Virus record (IMG/VR): IMGVR_UViG_3300027805_000022
Coordinates: 1 to 45,446 of that record
Origin: a virus
Strand: one strand, 5' to 3'
DNA length: 45,446 nt
Shown here: positions 35,737 to 42,921 of the stretch, one piece after another
Numbering within the stretch: position 1 is the first letter of the stretch
How the letters are laid out: each line of letters starts with the position of its first letter
The notes under the pieces: model-generated
Told to the model about the DNA's origin: nothing
Seen by the model: only the letters and a program-made list of their open reading frames with translations
The model's database searches: none
Translations under genes and position numbers: made by a program

Positions 35737-36269
35737 GGGGTAGGTGTTGGATATCCAGTATAATTTACATTTTTATCTATATCACTTTCTGCTTTTAAAC
35801 CATGTTCTCCAAATTTGTTCATTTTCAAATTAAAAACTTTTTTTCTTGCATTTATTGCAGATGGAGTAAGAGTATCACTATATATTTTTGATATTCCTAT
35901 TTTCTGACCATATTTCGCAATAAGTCTATACATTACCTGACCATACCCTTTATTTCTGTGTTCAGGTGAAATTGTTATGTTTTTTATAATAAATCTATCA
36001 TTATCTTTTTTAAATATAGTTTCTCCAATTAATTTTCTGGTTTTGGGATATGCTATATATAATGCATAATAGCTTTCGTCATTCCCTTCATAATCTTCAG
36101 ATTCGACATATTCTAGATTATAAATAATATCGGGTAATTTTTTATCTTCAATTTCTTTTTTTGTAGGAGATGGATGCTCTTCGAATTCATTAGAACTTGG
36201 AAAAACATTTTCTTCTAAAAGAATATTTTCGTATATACTTTCCAGTAATATTTGGTCTTTGTTTTTCAT
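35733..36269 (-). CDS. tagged GNAT acetyltransferase (1)
   Basis: About 178 residues from ATG at 36269 (MKNKDQILLESIYENILLEE), 10 nt after the upstream stop; a longer frame to 36308 includes the upstream gene's end and is unlikely. The GNAT fold is clear: I-T-I-S-P-E-H-R-N-K-G-Y-G near 100 (acetyl-CoA loop, R-x-x-G-x-G), then L-I-A-K-Y-G-Q-K. It would acetylate an amine on a protein, RNA or small molecule. Second tag-type site L-L-E near 18 could be a further cut. Confidence 0.9.
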   Translation of the reverse strand: MKNKDQILLESIYENILLEENVFPSSNEFEEHPSPTKKEIEDKKLPDIIYNLEYVESEDYEGNDESYYALYIAYPKTRKLIGETIFKKDNDRFIIKNITISPEHRNKGYGQVMYRLIAKYGQKIGISKIYSDTLTPSAINARKKVFNLKMNKFGEHGLKAESDIDKNVNYTGYPTPTP

Positions 36270-36279
36270 TACATTGTAA

Positions 36280-36672
36280 TTATCTAGATGACCATCCATC
36301 GATATCATCGGTCAATCTTGGTATATATCCACCAATACTTTGTGCAAACTGTTCTCCCTCATAACTTCTACGCGATGAATGTTCTGGTTCTGGTTGATTA
36401 TTTTCTTTAGCCCATTCCACAGCAGTTTCCCATATATAAGTCCCAACACCCTGTCTTCTGTAAGGATCTCCTACATATATTTTTTCGACTTCTCCATCGT
36501 CTTTACTCCATTCAATATAACCAACTGCTCCATTTTTATTAAAAAAATCCAAACGATTATTAACCTCATCTTCGGTATGTTTATAGTTCAAATTATCCCA
36601 ATCCAAATTATTTTCTTCTAAAAAAATTCTTTCATACAAATTCTCCAGTAATATTTGGTCTTTGTTTTTCAT
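36280..36672 (-). CDS. tagged GNAT acetyltransferase (2)
   Basis: 130 residues. Tag MKNKDQILLENLYERIFLEE. G-Y-I-E-W-S-K-D-D-G near 51, then V-G-D-P-Y-R-R-Q-G-V-G-T-Y near 66-78, is the GNAT motif A (R-x-x-G-x-G). It is a short, single-domain enzyme next to another GNAT gene but clearly different in sequence after the tag. It overlaps the next gene by ATGA. Confidence 0.9.
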   Translation of the reverse strand: MKNKDQILLENLYERIFLEENNLDWDNLNYKHTEDEVNNRLDFFNKNGAVGYIEWSKDDGEVEKIYVGDPYRRQGVGTYIWETAVEWAKENNQPEPEHSSRRSYEGEQFAQSIGGYIPRLTDDIDGWSSR

Positions 36673-38204
36673 ATTATATTAAAGTATTCTTTGAAACTAA
36701 AATTAACAAAAGATTCATTAAAAACGGAATCAATATATTTTTTTATTTCTTCATCGTTTGGTTCTTGATTTGAATTTAATAATTCCAAAACATGATCTTG
36801 TGCTTTTTTTAACAATATTCCGAGTTTTGGTTTTTGATATAATTCAGGATACCATTGTATAAGTTTACCACCATCAATATATTGCTTAATTCTTTTTCTC
36901 AGATCTTCACTATCACCACCCAAGTTGGAAACCTTTTCTTCGGCTCTTTTTATTTTTTCTTCGAATTGTTTTTTATTAAAATGTGAAAGTCCTCTTGATG
37001 CTTCGTCACAATAAGCAACAGATTTTACGATATTCCAAGATGGATCAAGTATAAGTCTAGACAATGTTTTTATATTAAGATTATCAAGATTATGAACAAG
37101 CATATGTTTTGCAACAGCTTGTAAAATATTTTTTTTATCTTCGGCTGATAAATTATTAAATACCAATCTTTTAAAAATATTTTCTACTATAGAAACACCC
37201 GCTTCTTCGTGTCCATGATATGTTGATTGTCCTTCTTTCTCACCCCTTGTTGTTGCTTTTCCGAAATCATGAAATAATATCGCAAGATTTATAACAGGAT
37301 CTGTAAATGGAGAAACAGACAAGCATTCATATATATGACCAAGAACTCTGGATTCTCCTTCGGGATGATGTTTAGGATTATGCATAAATCCTTCCATAGA
37401 AGTAAACTCCGGTAGAATATCATGTAATATTTTATTGTCTTGTAACATTTTTAAAAACTGCATCAATGTTTTACCACTCTTAGCGGATTTATAAAATTCT
37501 TTTGCAATACTTTCAGATGATATAAGTTCTGGATTAGAAAGAATACCCTTCAATTCAACAGCAGCATTTCTTGTTTGATCATCTAAATTAAACCCCATCT
37601 TTGCAGCAAATCTAAAAACTCTTAAAATTCTTGTAGCATCTTCCATGAATCTTTTCTTTGGATCACCAACAGCACGAACAATTTTGTTTTTTAAATCATC
37701 TAAGCCATTTTGATGGTCTATTATAGTTCCATTCTCATCTATACCAAATGAATTAATTGTTAAATCTCTTCTTTCTGTATCTTTTTGAAAAGAATCTGTT
37801 TCTGTTGATACGTTGTTTTGTCTTCCAATATTACCAGAATCGGTTCTAAACTTAGCCAAATCATAATGATAATCTCTCCATTTAATATCGTAAACAGGTT
37901 GTGAATCGTTTTTTGATATATTTCTTACTTCAAATTTATCTCCCAATTTTTCAAATGGTATATTTGTTGCAAGATCAACATCATCAACTTCATTACCCAT
38001 CAACAAATCCCTTGGAACACCGCCAACTATATATATTTCTCCTTGTGGGAAAATAGATTTAATATTCTTCATCAAATCAACAGCAACTCTTAATTCTTCG
38101 GAATTTTGAAGAGCATCATTCCATTTACCGGAAAAATCCTCATCTTGTTCTTTTATTATTTTTAAATAAAGATTTTCCAATAATATTTGATCTTTGCTTC
38201 TCAT
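36669..38204 (-). CDS. tagged tRNA nucleotidyltransferase/poly(A) polymerase with HD domain
   Basis: 511 residues. After the tag (MRSKDQILLENLYLKIIKEQ), G-E-I-Y-I-V-G-G-V-P-R-D-L-L near 55-69, then V-D-D-V-D-L-A-T at 73-80 (metal-binding D-x-D), R-R-D-L-T-I-N-S-F near 150 and A-T-R-I-L-R-V-F-R-F-A near 197 give the whole class II CCA-adding/poly(A) polymerase head. An HD domain follows: H-H-P-E-G-E-S near 283 and L-F-H-D-F-G-K near 320, with a later K-H-M-L-V-H. Because it is full length and tagged, the phage may inject a tRNA- or RNA-tailing enzyme. Confidence 0.92.
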   Translation of the reverse strand: MRSKDQILLENLYLKIIKEQDEDFSGKWNDALQNSEELRVAVDLMKNIKSIFPQGEIYIVGGVPRDLLMGNEVDDVDLATNIPFEKLGDKFEVRNISKNDSQPVYDIKWRDYHYDLAKFRTDSGNIGRQNNVSTETDSFQKDTERRDLTINSFGIDENGTIIDHQNGLDDLKNKIVRAVGDPKKRFMEDATRILRVFRFAAKMGFNLDDQTRNAAVELKGILSNPELISSESIAKEFYKSAKSGKTLMQFLKMLQDNKILHDILPEFTSMEGFMHNPKHHPEGESRVLGHIYECLSVSPFTDPVINLAILFHDFGKATTRGEKEGQSTYHGHEEAGVSIVENIFKRLVFNNLSAEDKKNILQAVAKHMLVHNLDNLNIKTLSRLILDPSWNIVKSVAYCDEASRGLSHFNKKQFEEKIKRAEEKVSNLGGDSEDLRKRIKQYIDGGKLIQWYPELYQKPKLGILLKKAQDHVLELLNSNQEPNDEEIKKYIDSVFNESFVNFSFKEYFNII

Positions 38205-38215
38205 TATATTATTTA

Positions 38216-39217
38216 TTATGTGCTTTCACCTTCTCCACTACCCTCTCCACCAAATCCATATCCAAAACCGACACCCCAGTATCCACCTATTCTATTACCA
38301 ATAAAAGTATCAATTGGTTTTTTTATACCACCAACTCTATTCTTTCTTTTCTTTTTTCTTTTTTTACTTTTAGATTTTTTAGACTCTGTAAAATATTTTT
38401 TAAATGTTATATAAGAATCTCCTAATTGTCCTTTATAAAAAGAAGGAGTTTGATCCACGTCCATCTGACGAACCTGTTGGGTTGCCGCTGATACTGGTTG
38501 TTCTATATCACTTCTTTCCAAACCTTCAACATTTCCGCTTTGCATATCTTCTAATTTTATTTCATATCTTTTTCCGGTATATGTGGAAATATTATATATA
38601 GATTGAGATGCACGTAAATCCTCTTCTTCCCCATAAACACCTTCTTGTTCCAATGCACGATTTATTCCACTAGCAACAATTTTTAATTGTCCAGATGTTA
38701 ATTCATTTACTTCTATATGGTTTTGGTGAACTCTTGACCATCCCCATTCCTTTATTGCAAATTCTCTACCATCTCCTCCTCTACCTCTAGCAAGATGAAC
38801 CATCTCATCAATCGGACCATTCATGGTAGTTTGTGTTTTAAGATAATTTATAAGAGCATCATAAGGATCATTTTCAATCTCTTCTCTTTTTTCATCATCG
38901 TCTCCAATACCAAGTTTTTCTATTATAATTCCAATAATTTCATCTATATGATTATCCAAATCTGCTGGTTGATCATCAGAATATATATCAAAATATCCTA
39001 AAACTTCTCCTGCACAACGATCTTGTACATACATCTCATGGTTCATATCTCCAATATCACCATCCGCATACATTGGATCTCCACTTTCATCAAACCAATA
39101 TTCTCCCTTTATATATAAAGGTTCCATTTCGTTTTCTTCTGTTTCATCATCTATATCATCGGAATACAATCCTTCTAGATATAAATTCTCCAGTAATATT
39201 TGATCTTTGCTTCTCAT
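38216..39217 (-). CDS. tagged protein with acidic linker and Gly-rich tail
   Basis: 333 residues. Tag MRSKDQILLENLYLEGL. Residues 18-36 are acidic. Near 150, E-W-G-W-S-R-V-H-Q-N-H-I-E-V-N-E-L and S-G-Q-L-K-I-V-A-S-G-I resemble parts of marine phage proteins with unknown role. Near 275 there is F-K-K-Y-F-T-E-S, then a very basic run of Lys and Arg, and the last 30 residues are Gly/Tyr-rich. The basic stretch could bind DNA in the head. Confidence 0.85.
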   Translation of the reverse strand: MRSKDQILLENLYLEGLYSDDIDDETEENEMEPLYIKGEYWFDESGDPMYADGDIGDMNHEMYVQDRCAGEVLGYFDIYSDDQPADLDNHIDEIIGIIIEKLGIGDDDEKREEIENDPYDALINYLKTQTTMNGPIDEMVHLARGRGGDGREFAIKEWGWSRVHQNHIEVNELTSGQLKIVASGINRALEQEGVYGEEEDLRASQSIYNISTYTGKRYEIKLEDMQSGNVEGLERSDIEQPVSAATQQVRQMDVDQTPSFYKGQLGDSYITFKKYFTESKKSKSKKRKKKRKNRVGGIKKPIDTFIGNRIGGYWGVGFGYGFGGEGSGEGEST

Positions 39218-39230
39218 TATATTATTTTAA

Positions 39231-39238
39231 TATTTATA
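39231..39238 (-). promoter_or_regulatory. late-type promoter (TATAAATA) of the tagged operon
   Basis: Minus strand CAAGTATAAATATT, 13 nt before ATG at 39217. The genes from 39217 down to at least 36280 follow on the same strand with short gaps or overlaps. The reverse-facing early promoter of the plus-strand gene starts 2 nt away. Confidence 0.75.
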
Positions 39239-39239
39239 C

Positions 39240-39268
39240 TTGACTGGAAAGTTTTCTCAATGTAATAT
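39240..39268 (+). promoter_or_regulatory. early-type promoter for the 39275-39748 gene
   Basis: TTGACT (39240-39245), 17 nt spacer, TAATAT (39263-39268), then 6 nt to ATG at 39275. Confidence 0.82.
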
Positions 39269-39274
39269 CATCGT

Positions 39275-39748
39275 ATGAATATTTTTATTCTTGATAACTG
39301 TCCAATCAAAGCTGCTCAATATCATTGTGATAAACACACAATAAAAATGATTCTGGAGCATACTCAGATGCTTTCCACTGCCATTCGTGTTCATTCAAAT
39401 GACACGGTGGAAGGAGTTTATAAGATGGCACATCTGAACCATCCTTGTTCCAAGTGGACACGACAAACTCGAAACAACTTTAATTGGTTGTGTGAAATGA
39501 CCGAGGAATTGTTTCAAGAATATACTCGTCGCTATGGAAAACAGCACAAGTCTTATCCTATTTTTCAAACATGCAGGAATCATGCCAATATGATTCCAGA
39601 AGGAGAATTAACACCCCATGCTCAGGCAATGCCCCCCGAATACAAAGACGCTGATCCAGTCAAGGCATATAGAACCTATTATATTAAAGACAAGAAAGAA
39701 TTTTCAAAATGGAAGATGGGTAATACTCCAGATTGGTTTATTGTTTAA
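39275..39748 (+). CDS. conserved phage protein (HCDKHTIKMILE family)
   Basis: 157 residues. I-F-I-L-D-N-C-P-I-K-A-A near the start, then Y-H-C-D-K-H-T-I-K-M-I-L-E near 18, H-P-C-S-K-W near 57 and W-L-C-E-M near 71 are the marks of a family widespread in phages and some bacteria, with no assigned role that I know. The His/Cys/Asp content suggests metal binding. The codon use is a little more GC-rich than the tagged genes around it, and it is the only gene here with an early promoter between late operons. Confidence 0.9.
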   Translation: MNIFILDNCPIKAAQYHCDKHTIKMILEHTQMLSTAIRVHSNDTVEGVYKMAHLNHPCSKWTRQTRNNFNWLCEMTEELFQEYTRRYGKQHKSYPIFQTCRNHANMIPEGELTPHAQAMPPEYKDADPVKAYRTYYIKDKKEFSKWKMGNTPDWFIV

Positions 39749-39751
39749 AGA

Positions 39752-40495
39752 TTATTCCAGTTCATTTTGTAACCAAGTTTTTGTTGGTGTTTTTTCCTGA
39801 GATCCTTTTTCTCTTTCAAAATAAATGTGTGGTCTTCCATCTAAATCAAATTTTTTTATAGAATTTAATAAATGTTTTACAATATTTTCTGCTTGTTTTG
39901 GGTTTTTTGCTTGATAGGAATCTATTAAATCATATTTATTTGGAAAATATCCACCTTCTTGATGCCCCATAAATAATTTTGTATTATCATATAATGAAAC
40001 AAATAACGGATAATTTTCTATACTTTCTACATCAGATGGATCGTTGTAAGTATTACGAATATTATTAATATCTTTCCATAAATTATCATATTGGTCTTGG
40101 TCCATTGATCTATATATGTGTTGCATAGTAAAATTATCAAAACCGTTATCAAGGATACCCTGTTCGAACTTATTGACTTTTAAAAGTTCCGCGAGTTTTG
40201 TATTATTAGGAAGGTATTTCTTTTTTAAAAGATCCAAACTTATTTTAGCTATTTTTCTATCGTTTTCTTCTGTATCAACATCTGCAATATAATTGTGGAC
40301 GATATCATCATATTTATCATATAAAAAAGAATTTGGATAACCTTGACCGTGTGGAAAATTTGTTTCCCCTAATTCAAGATCTCCCATTTCGTTTTCTTGA
40401 TTTTCTTCGTTTTCTTGATTTTCTTCGTTTTCTTTATTTTCTAAAATTTTTGATGTATACAAATTCTCCAATAATATCTGATCTTTGCTTCTCAT
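39752..40495 (-). CDS. tagged protein with Asn/Glu repeat linker
   Basis: 247 residues. Tag MRSKDQILLENLYTSKILEN, then a simple-sequence linker of N-E-E-N-Q-E repeats (residues about 20-38) encoded by a short tandem repeat near 40395-40440. The rest is a helical, acidic domain with H-I-Y-R-S-M-D-Q-D-Q near 128 and G-G-Y-F-P-N-K near 183. Not recognised. It carries a TATAAATA late promoter 9 nt upstream of its ATG. Confidence 0.87.
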   Translation of the reverse strand: MRSKDQILLENLYTSKILENKENEENQENEENQENEMGDLELGETNFPHGQGYPNSFLYDKYDDIVHNYIADVDTEENDRKIAKISLDLLKKKYLPNNTKLAELLKVNKFEQGILDNGFDNFTMQHIYRSMDQDQYDNLWKDINNIRNTYNDPSDVESIENYPLFVSLYDNTKLFMGHQEGGYFPNKYDLIDSYQAKNPKQAENIVKHLLNSIKKFDLDGRPHIYFEREKGSQEKTPTKTWLQNELE

Positions 40496-40504
40496 AGTTT
40501 TATA

Positions 40505-40512
40505 TATTTATA
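40505..40512 (-). promoter_or_regulatory. late-type promoter (TATAAATA)
   Basis: Minus strand TATAAATATATAAAAC, 9 nt before ATG at 40495. It lies in a divergent late promoter region with the plus-strand gene at 40536, which is preceded by TAAATATATAAA. Confidence 0.7.
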
Positions 40513-40535
40513 TTTATTGTGTGTAAATATATAAA

Positions 40536-41000
40536 ATGACAAATAAAGATATAATGTTATTAGAAAATGCTTATAAAAAAGTATCAGAAAGTGTTAGAAA
40601 TAAATTTACTCATGAAATGGGCTGTATTCAATATGAATATTATGCTACTATGGAAGATGGAGGTCCAGTGGAAAAATTTAATGAAATGTTTAAACAATAC
40701 GAACAAAATATATCTAAAAATGCAAATAGATCAAAATATATAAAAACCTCTATTTCTCTAATGATAGAAATGAAAACTATATTTAAAAATCTTGATTGTG
40801 TAAAAAAACTCATATCATTATATGAAAAATATCCAAATGTACTAGACGATAAAATATATTTTTATGTGTATAGAGCATTGAATGAATATTTTAATATAGA
40901 ACCGAGTGTTGAAAATATTGCTGCTAATGATATTCTCGATAGAAATTTTATAGAAGCATATGAAAATTTACAAGGAACTATTGGTAATTTTGGACTTTAA
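40536..41000 (+). CDS. tagged helical protein, unknown function
   Basis: 154 residues. The start MTNKDIMLLENAYKKVSES is a variant of the tag with L-L-E ending at residue 10. The remainder is all-helical and lysine-rich. Part of a plus-strand run of tagged genes. Not recognised. Confidence 0.85.
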   Translation: MTNKDIMLLENAYKKVSESVRNKFTHEMGCIQYEYYATMEDGGPVEKFNEMFKQYEQNISKNANRSKYIKTSISLMIEMKTIFKNLDCVKKLISLYEKYPNVLDDKIYFYVYRALNEYFNIEPSVENIAANDILDRNFIEAYENLQGTIGNFGL

Positions 41001-41002
41001 AT

Positions 41003-41010
41003 TATAAATA
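41003..41010 (+). promoter_or_regulatory. late-type promoter (TATAAATA)
   Basis: TATAAATA 6 nt before ATG at 41017, in the 16-nt gap after the previous stop. Confidence 0.7.
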
Positions 41011-41016
41011 TATAAA

Positions 41017-41388
41017 ATGAATAACAAAGATACCATGATGCTCGCAGAAGCATATTCCAATATTTTAAAAGAAGAAATTGCAGATTTTAACAATAACGGT
41101 TCACCATTGGACAACATGAGTCCAGAAAGATTTAGAACAGAAAGAATAGATTCCGATGAAGAAGACAGGGCAGAAGAAAATGATAAGTTTTCACAATTGG
41201 AAATAGGATTAGGAAGACCAAATCCTTCGGTAGAACAGGGAGATCTATTGCAGGGTTTATCAGAGAATGATGCCAGAGAACTATTAAACCATCTAAATCA
41301 AAAGGGAGAAGAAAACGAAGAGAATTGGGTATTGAAGGACAATCTTATTCTACAACTTTTCGATCTTCTAAGAAACCCAAATATTTAA
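41017..41388 (+). CDS. tagged acidic protein, unknown function
   Basis: 123 residues. MNNKDTMMLAEAYSNILKEE is the tag variant with L-A-E ending at residue 11. The body is acidic and Asn-rich, with D-N-M-S-P-E-R-F near 31 and a helical C-terminus. Unknown function. Confidence 0.82.
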   Translation: MNNKDTMMLAEAYSNILKEEIADFNNNGSPLDNMSPERFRTERIDSDEEDRAEENDKFSQLEIGLGRPNPSVEQGDLLQGLSENDARELLNHLNQKGEENEENWVLKDNLILQLFDLLRNPNI

Positions 41389-41431
41389 ATTTTTTTATAA
41401 CACACTTACCTTTTAGAAGTAAATATTAAAT

Positions 41432-41752
41432 ATGCACGATACTGATCAAAAAAATTTGCAAAACATATATATCAATCTATATGAAAATTTTGAACAAAAC
41501 GATAATAACATTATAAATGATATTGTTTCGTTTTTCGGAGAAGAAAACGGAATACCAGAATATATAGGAAAAACTTTTATTGCTACAATACAAAATAACG
41601 GAATAGAAAATATAAATGATACCTATGAATATGTGAATAGTTTTATTAAAAAGTTGGGTATGCTTAAAGCAGGAAGTGATGTTGTTAGAGATAACACTTT
41701 AAATGCCTGTATCAAAACAAAAGAATATATACAAAGATTACAAAATTCTTAA
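41432..41752 (+). CDS. distantly tagged small protein, unknown function
   Basis: 106 residues. The start MHDTDQKNLQNIYINLYENF keeps the D-Q and the I-Y of the tag but lacks L-x-E at 8-10; L-Y-E ends at 18 instead. The rest is helical. The change in the tag suggests a drifting copy. Upstream box AAGTAAATATTAAATATG resembles late promoters. Confidence 0.72.
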   Translation: MHDTDQKNLQNIYINLYENFEQNDNNIINDIVSFFGEENGIPEYIGKTFIATIQNNGIENINDTYEYVNSFIKKLGMLKAGSDVVRDNTLNACIKTKEYIQRLQNS

Positions 41753-41760
41753 AAAATATA

Positions 41761-41789
41761 TTGACGAGTTAGGGTGTTTCGGTTACTAT
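41761..41789 (+). promoter_or_regulatory. early-type promoter for the 41797-42138 gene
   Basis: TTGACG (41761-41766), 17 nt spacer, TACTAT (41784-41789), then 7 nt to ATG at 41797. Confidence 0.78.
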
Positions 41790-41796
41790 GGTGTGT

Positions 41797-42138
41797 ATGA
41801 ACTACCTCAAAATAGAAAAAAATAAAAATAACGTAATCAACGGAAAACTCACAAACGACAAGGGTTCTTTGAATATTCCCATTACCTTAATTGGAAGTGG
41901 AATCTTGAATATTTCAAAAGACAAAGAATTGAATTTGGATCCAGAAAAAATAAATGTATTCAAAAATAATAAATTTGAATATAGTATGAAAAACATCAAA
42001 TTGAGCAATTTCTTCGGAAAAAATGTTATTGAAGGTGTTAATGATAGCGATTCTTTTTCTGCGGTAATCGTTGATACGAGTGAAATTAAAAATATGTGGA
42101 CTAATGATTATAATGGAATTTGGAATATTGATGTTTAA
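41797..42138 (+). CDS. hypothetical beta-rich small protein
   Basis: About 113 residues from ATG at 41797 (MNYLKIEKNKNNVING). An ATG at 41788 overlaps the -10 box, so it is unlikely to be used. It is strand-rich (SLNIPITLIGSGILNIS, then FSAVIVDTSEIKNMW). No family recognised. It ends by overlapping the convergent metalloprotease gene by 4 nt, with the terminator lying inside that gene's 3' part. Confidence 0.78.
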   Translation: MNYLKIEKNKNNVINGKLTNDKGSLNIPITLIGSGILNISKDKELNLDPEKINVFKNNKFEYSMKNIKLSNFFGKNVIEGVNDSDSFSAVIVDTSEIKNMWTNDYNGIWNIDV

Positions 42139-42899
42139 ATTTCAATGTATTTATAAGTTTTAACACTTTCAGAAAAACTCTTAATGTAATCTTGGTAAAG
42201 ATCCATTAAGAGTTTTTCGTTTTTATCAAAACCAAGTCTTTCTAATAAATTCATAACAAAATTTTCTATATTCTTGGGATCGTTATTGTTCCGATAATTA
42301 TATTCCAATGCATATGCTTCCAATTCTGCGGGGTGCATGAAATATTCTTTAAATTGTTTCTTCCAGTATTCTATAGTTTTTTCTCCCCCTAATGTTAATG
42401 TTGGAGGGATCATTTCTTTATCTTCGTATATTTGTCTGACATGTACCATTTCATGAAATAGAACATATTTTATTTCATTTCTAAATTCGTCTATGTTTTT
42501 TACAATGTCATTTAGTGTTATTATAATCCTTACGAGTGATTGTTGATTATTATAAAAAGCACCTAGGTTGAAATTTTGATTTAAATTTGGATCAATCTGA
42601 ATATAAACTTCTATTTTTTGAAGATCAAATGGAATATCTTTAAGGTTATTTAAAAAATTACTATTTATAAAATTGTTTAAATCATTTTGTATCTTTGATT
42701 TATATTGTCTATATTTAACAGAATCTTCAAAATTGTTTATGAGCAAGTCTATCTCTTTTGATTTACTAAAAAGTCCCAATTTATTCATACCCTTTTCTAA
42801 AAGAATATAGAAATCATCTAGAAAACTTTTTTTTACAGATTCAGATAAAACATATCTTTGATAAAGATTCTCCAATAATATTTGATCTTTGCTTCGCAT
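42135..42899 (-). CDS. tagged HExxH metalloprotease-like protein
   Basis: 254 residues. The tag MRSKDQILLENLYQRYVLSE has L-L-E at 8-10. V-L-F-H-E-M-V-H-V-R-Q at 146-156 contains the zinc-binding H-E-x-x-H, and H-P-A-E-L-E-A-Y-A-L-E-Y near 189-200 could offer the third ligand Glu. The fold looks like a small zincin. Packaged with the DNA, it would be a protease delivered into the host. The codons for the last 28 residues contain a terminator hairpin. Confidence 0.85.
   Translation of the reverse strand: MRSKDQILLENLYQRYVLSESVKKSFLDDFYILLEKGMNKLGLFSKSKEIDLLINNFEDSVKYRQYKSKIQNDLNNFINSNFLNNLKDIPFDLQKIEVYIQIDPNLNQNFNLGAFYNNQQSLVRIIITLNDIVKNIDEFRNEIKYVLFHEMVHVRQIYEDKEMIPPTLTLGGEKTIEYWKKQFKEYFMHPAELEAYALEYNYRNNNDPKNIENFVMNLLERLGFDKNEKLLMDLYQDYIKSFSESVKTYKYIEI
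42173..42217. terminator. bidirectional terminator inside the metalloprotease 3' end
   Basis: AAAAACTCTTAATG pairs with CATTAAGAGTTTTT over 14 bp, loop 17 nt. T runs on both strands can stop transcription in either direction, so it can end the plus-strand gene at 41797. It is coding sequence on the minus strand. Confidence 0.8.
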
Positions 42900-42921
42900 T
42901 TGATATACTTATAAAAAACTT

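Noticed and set aside
20777-42899. The shared N-terminus as a secretion signal
   Set aside because: It has charged residues throughout (K-D-Q, E-N) and no hydrophobic core or Ala-x-Ala or lipobox site, so it cannot be a Sec signal peptide.
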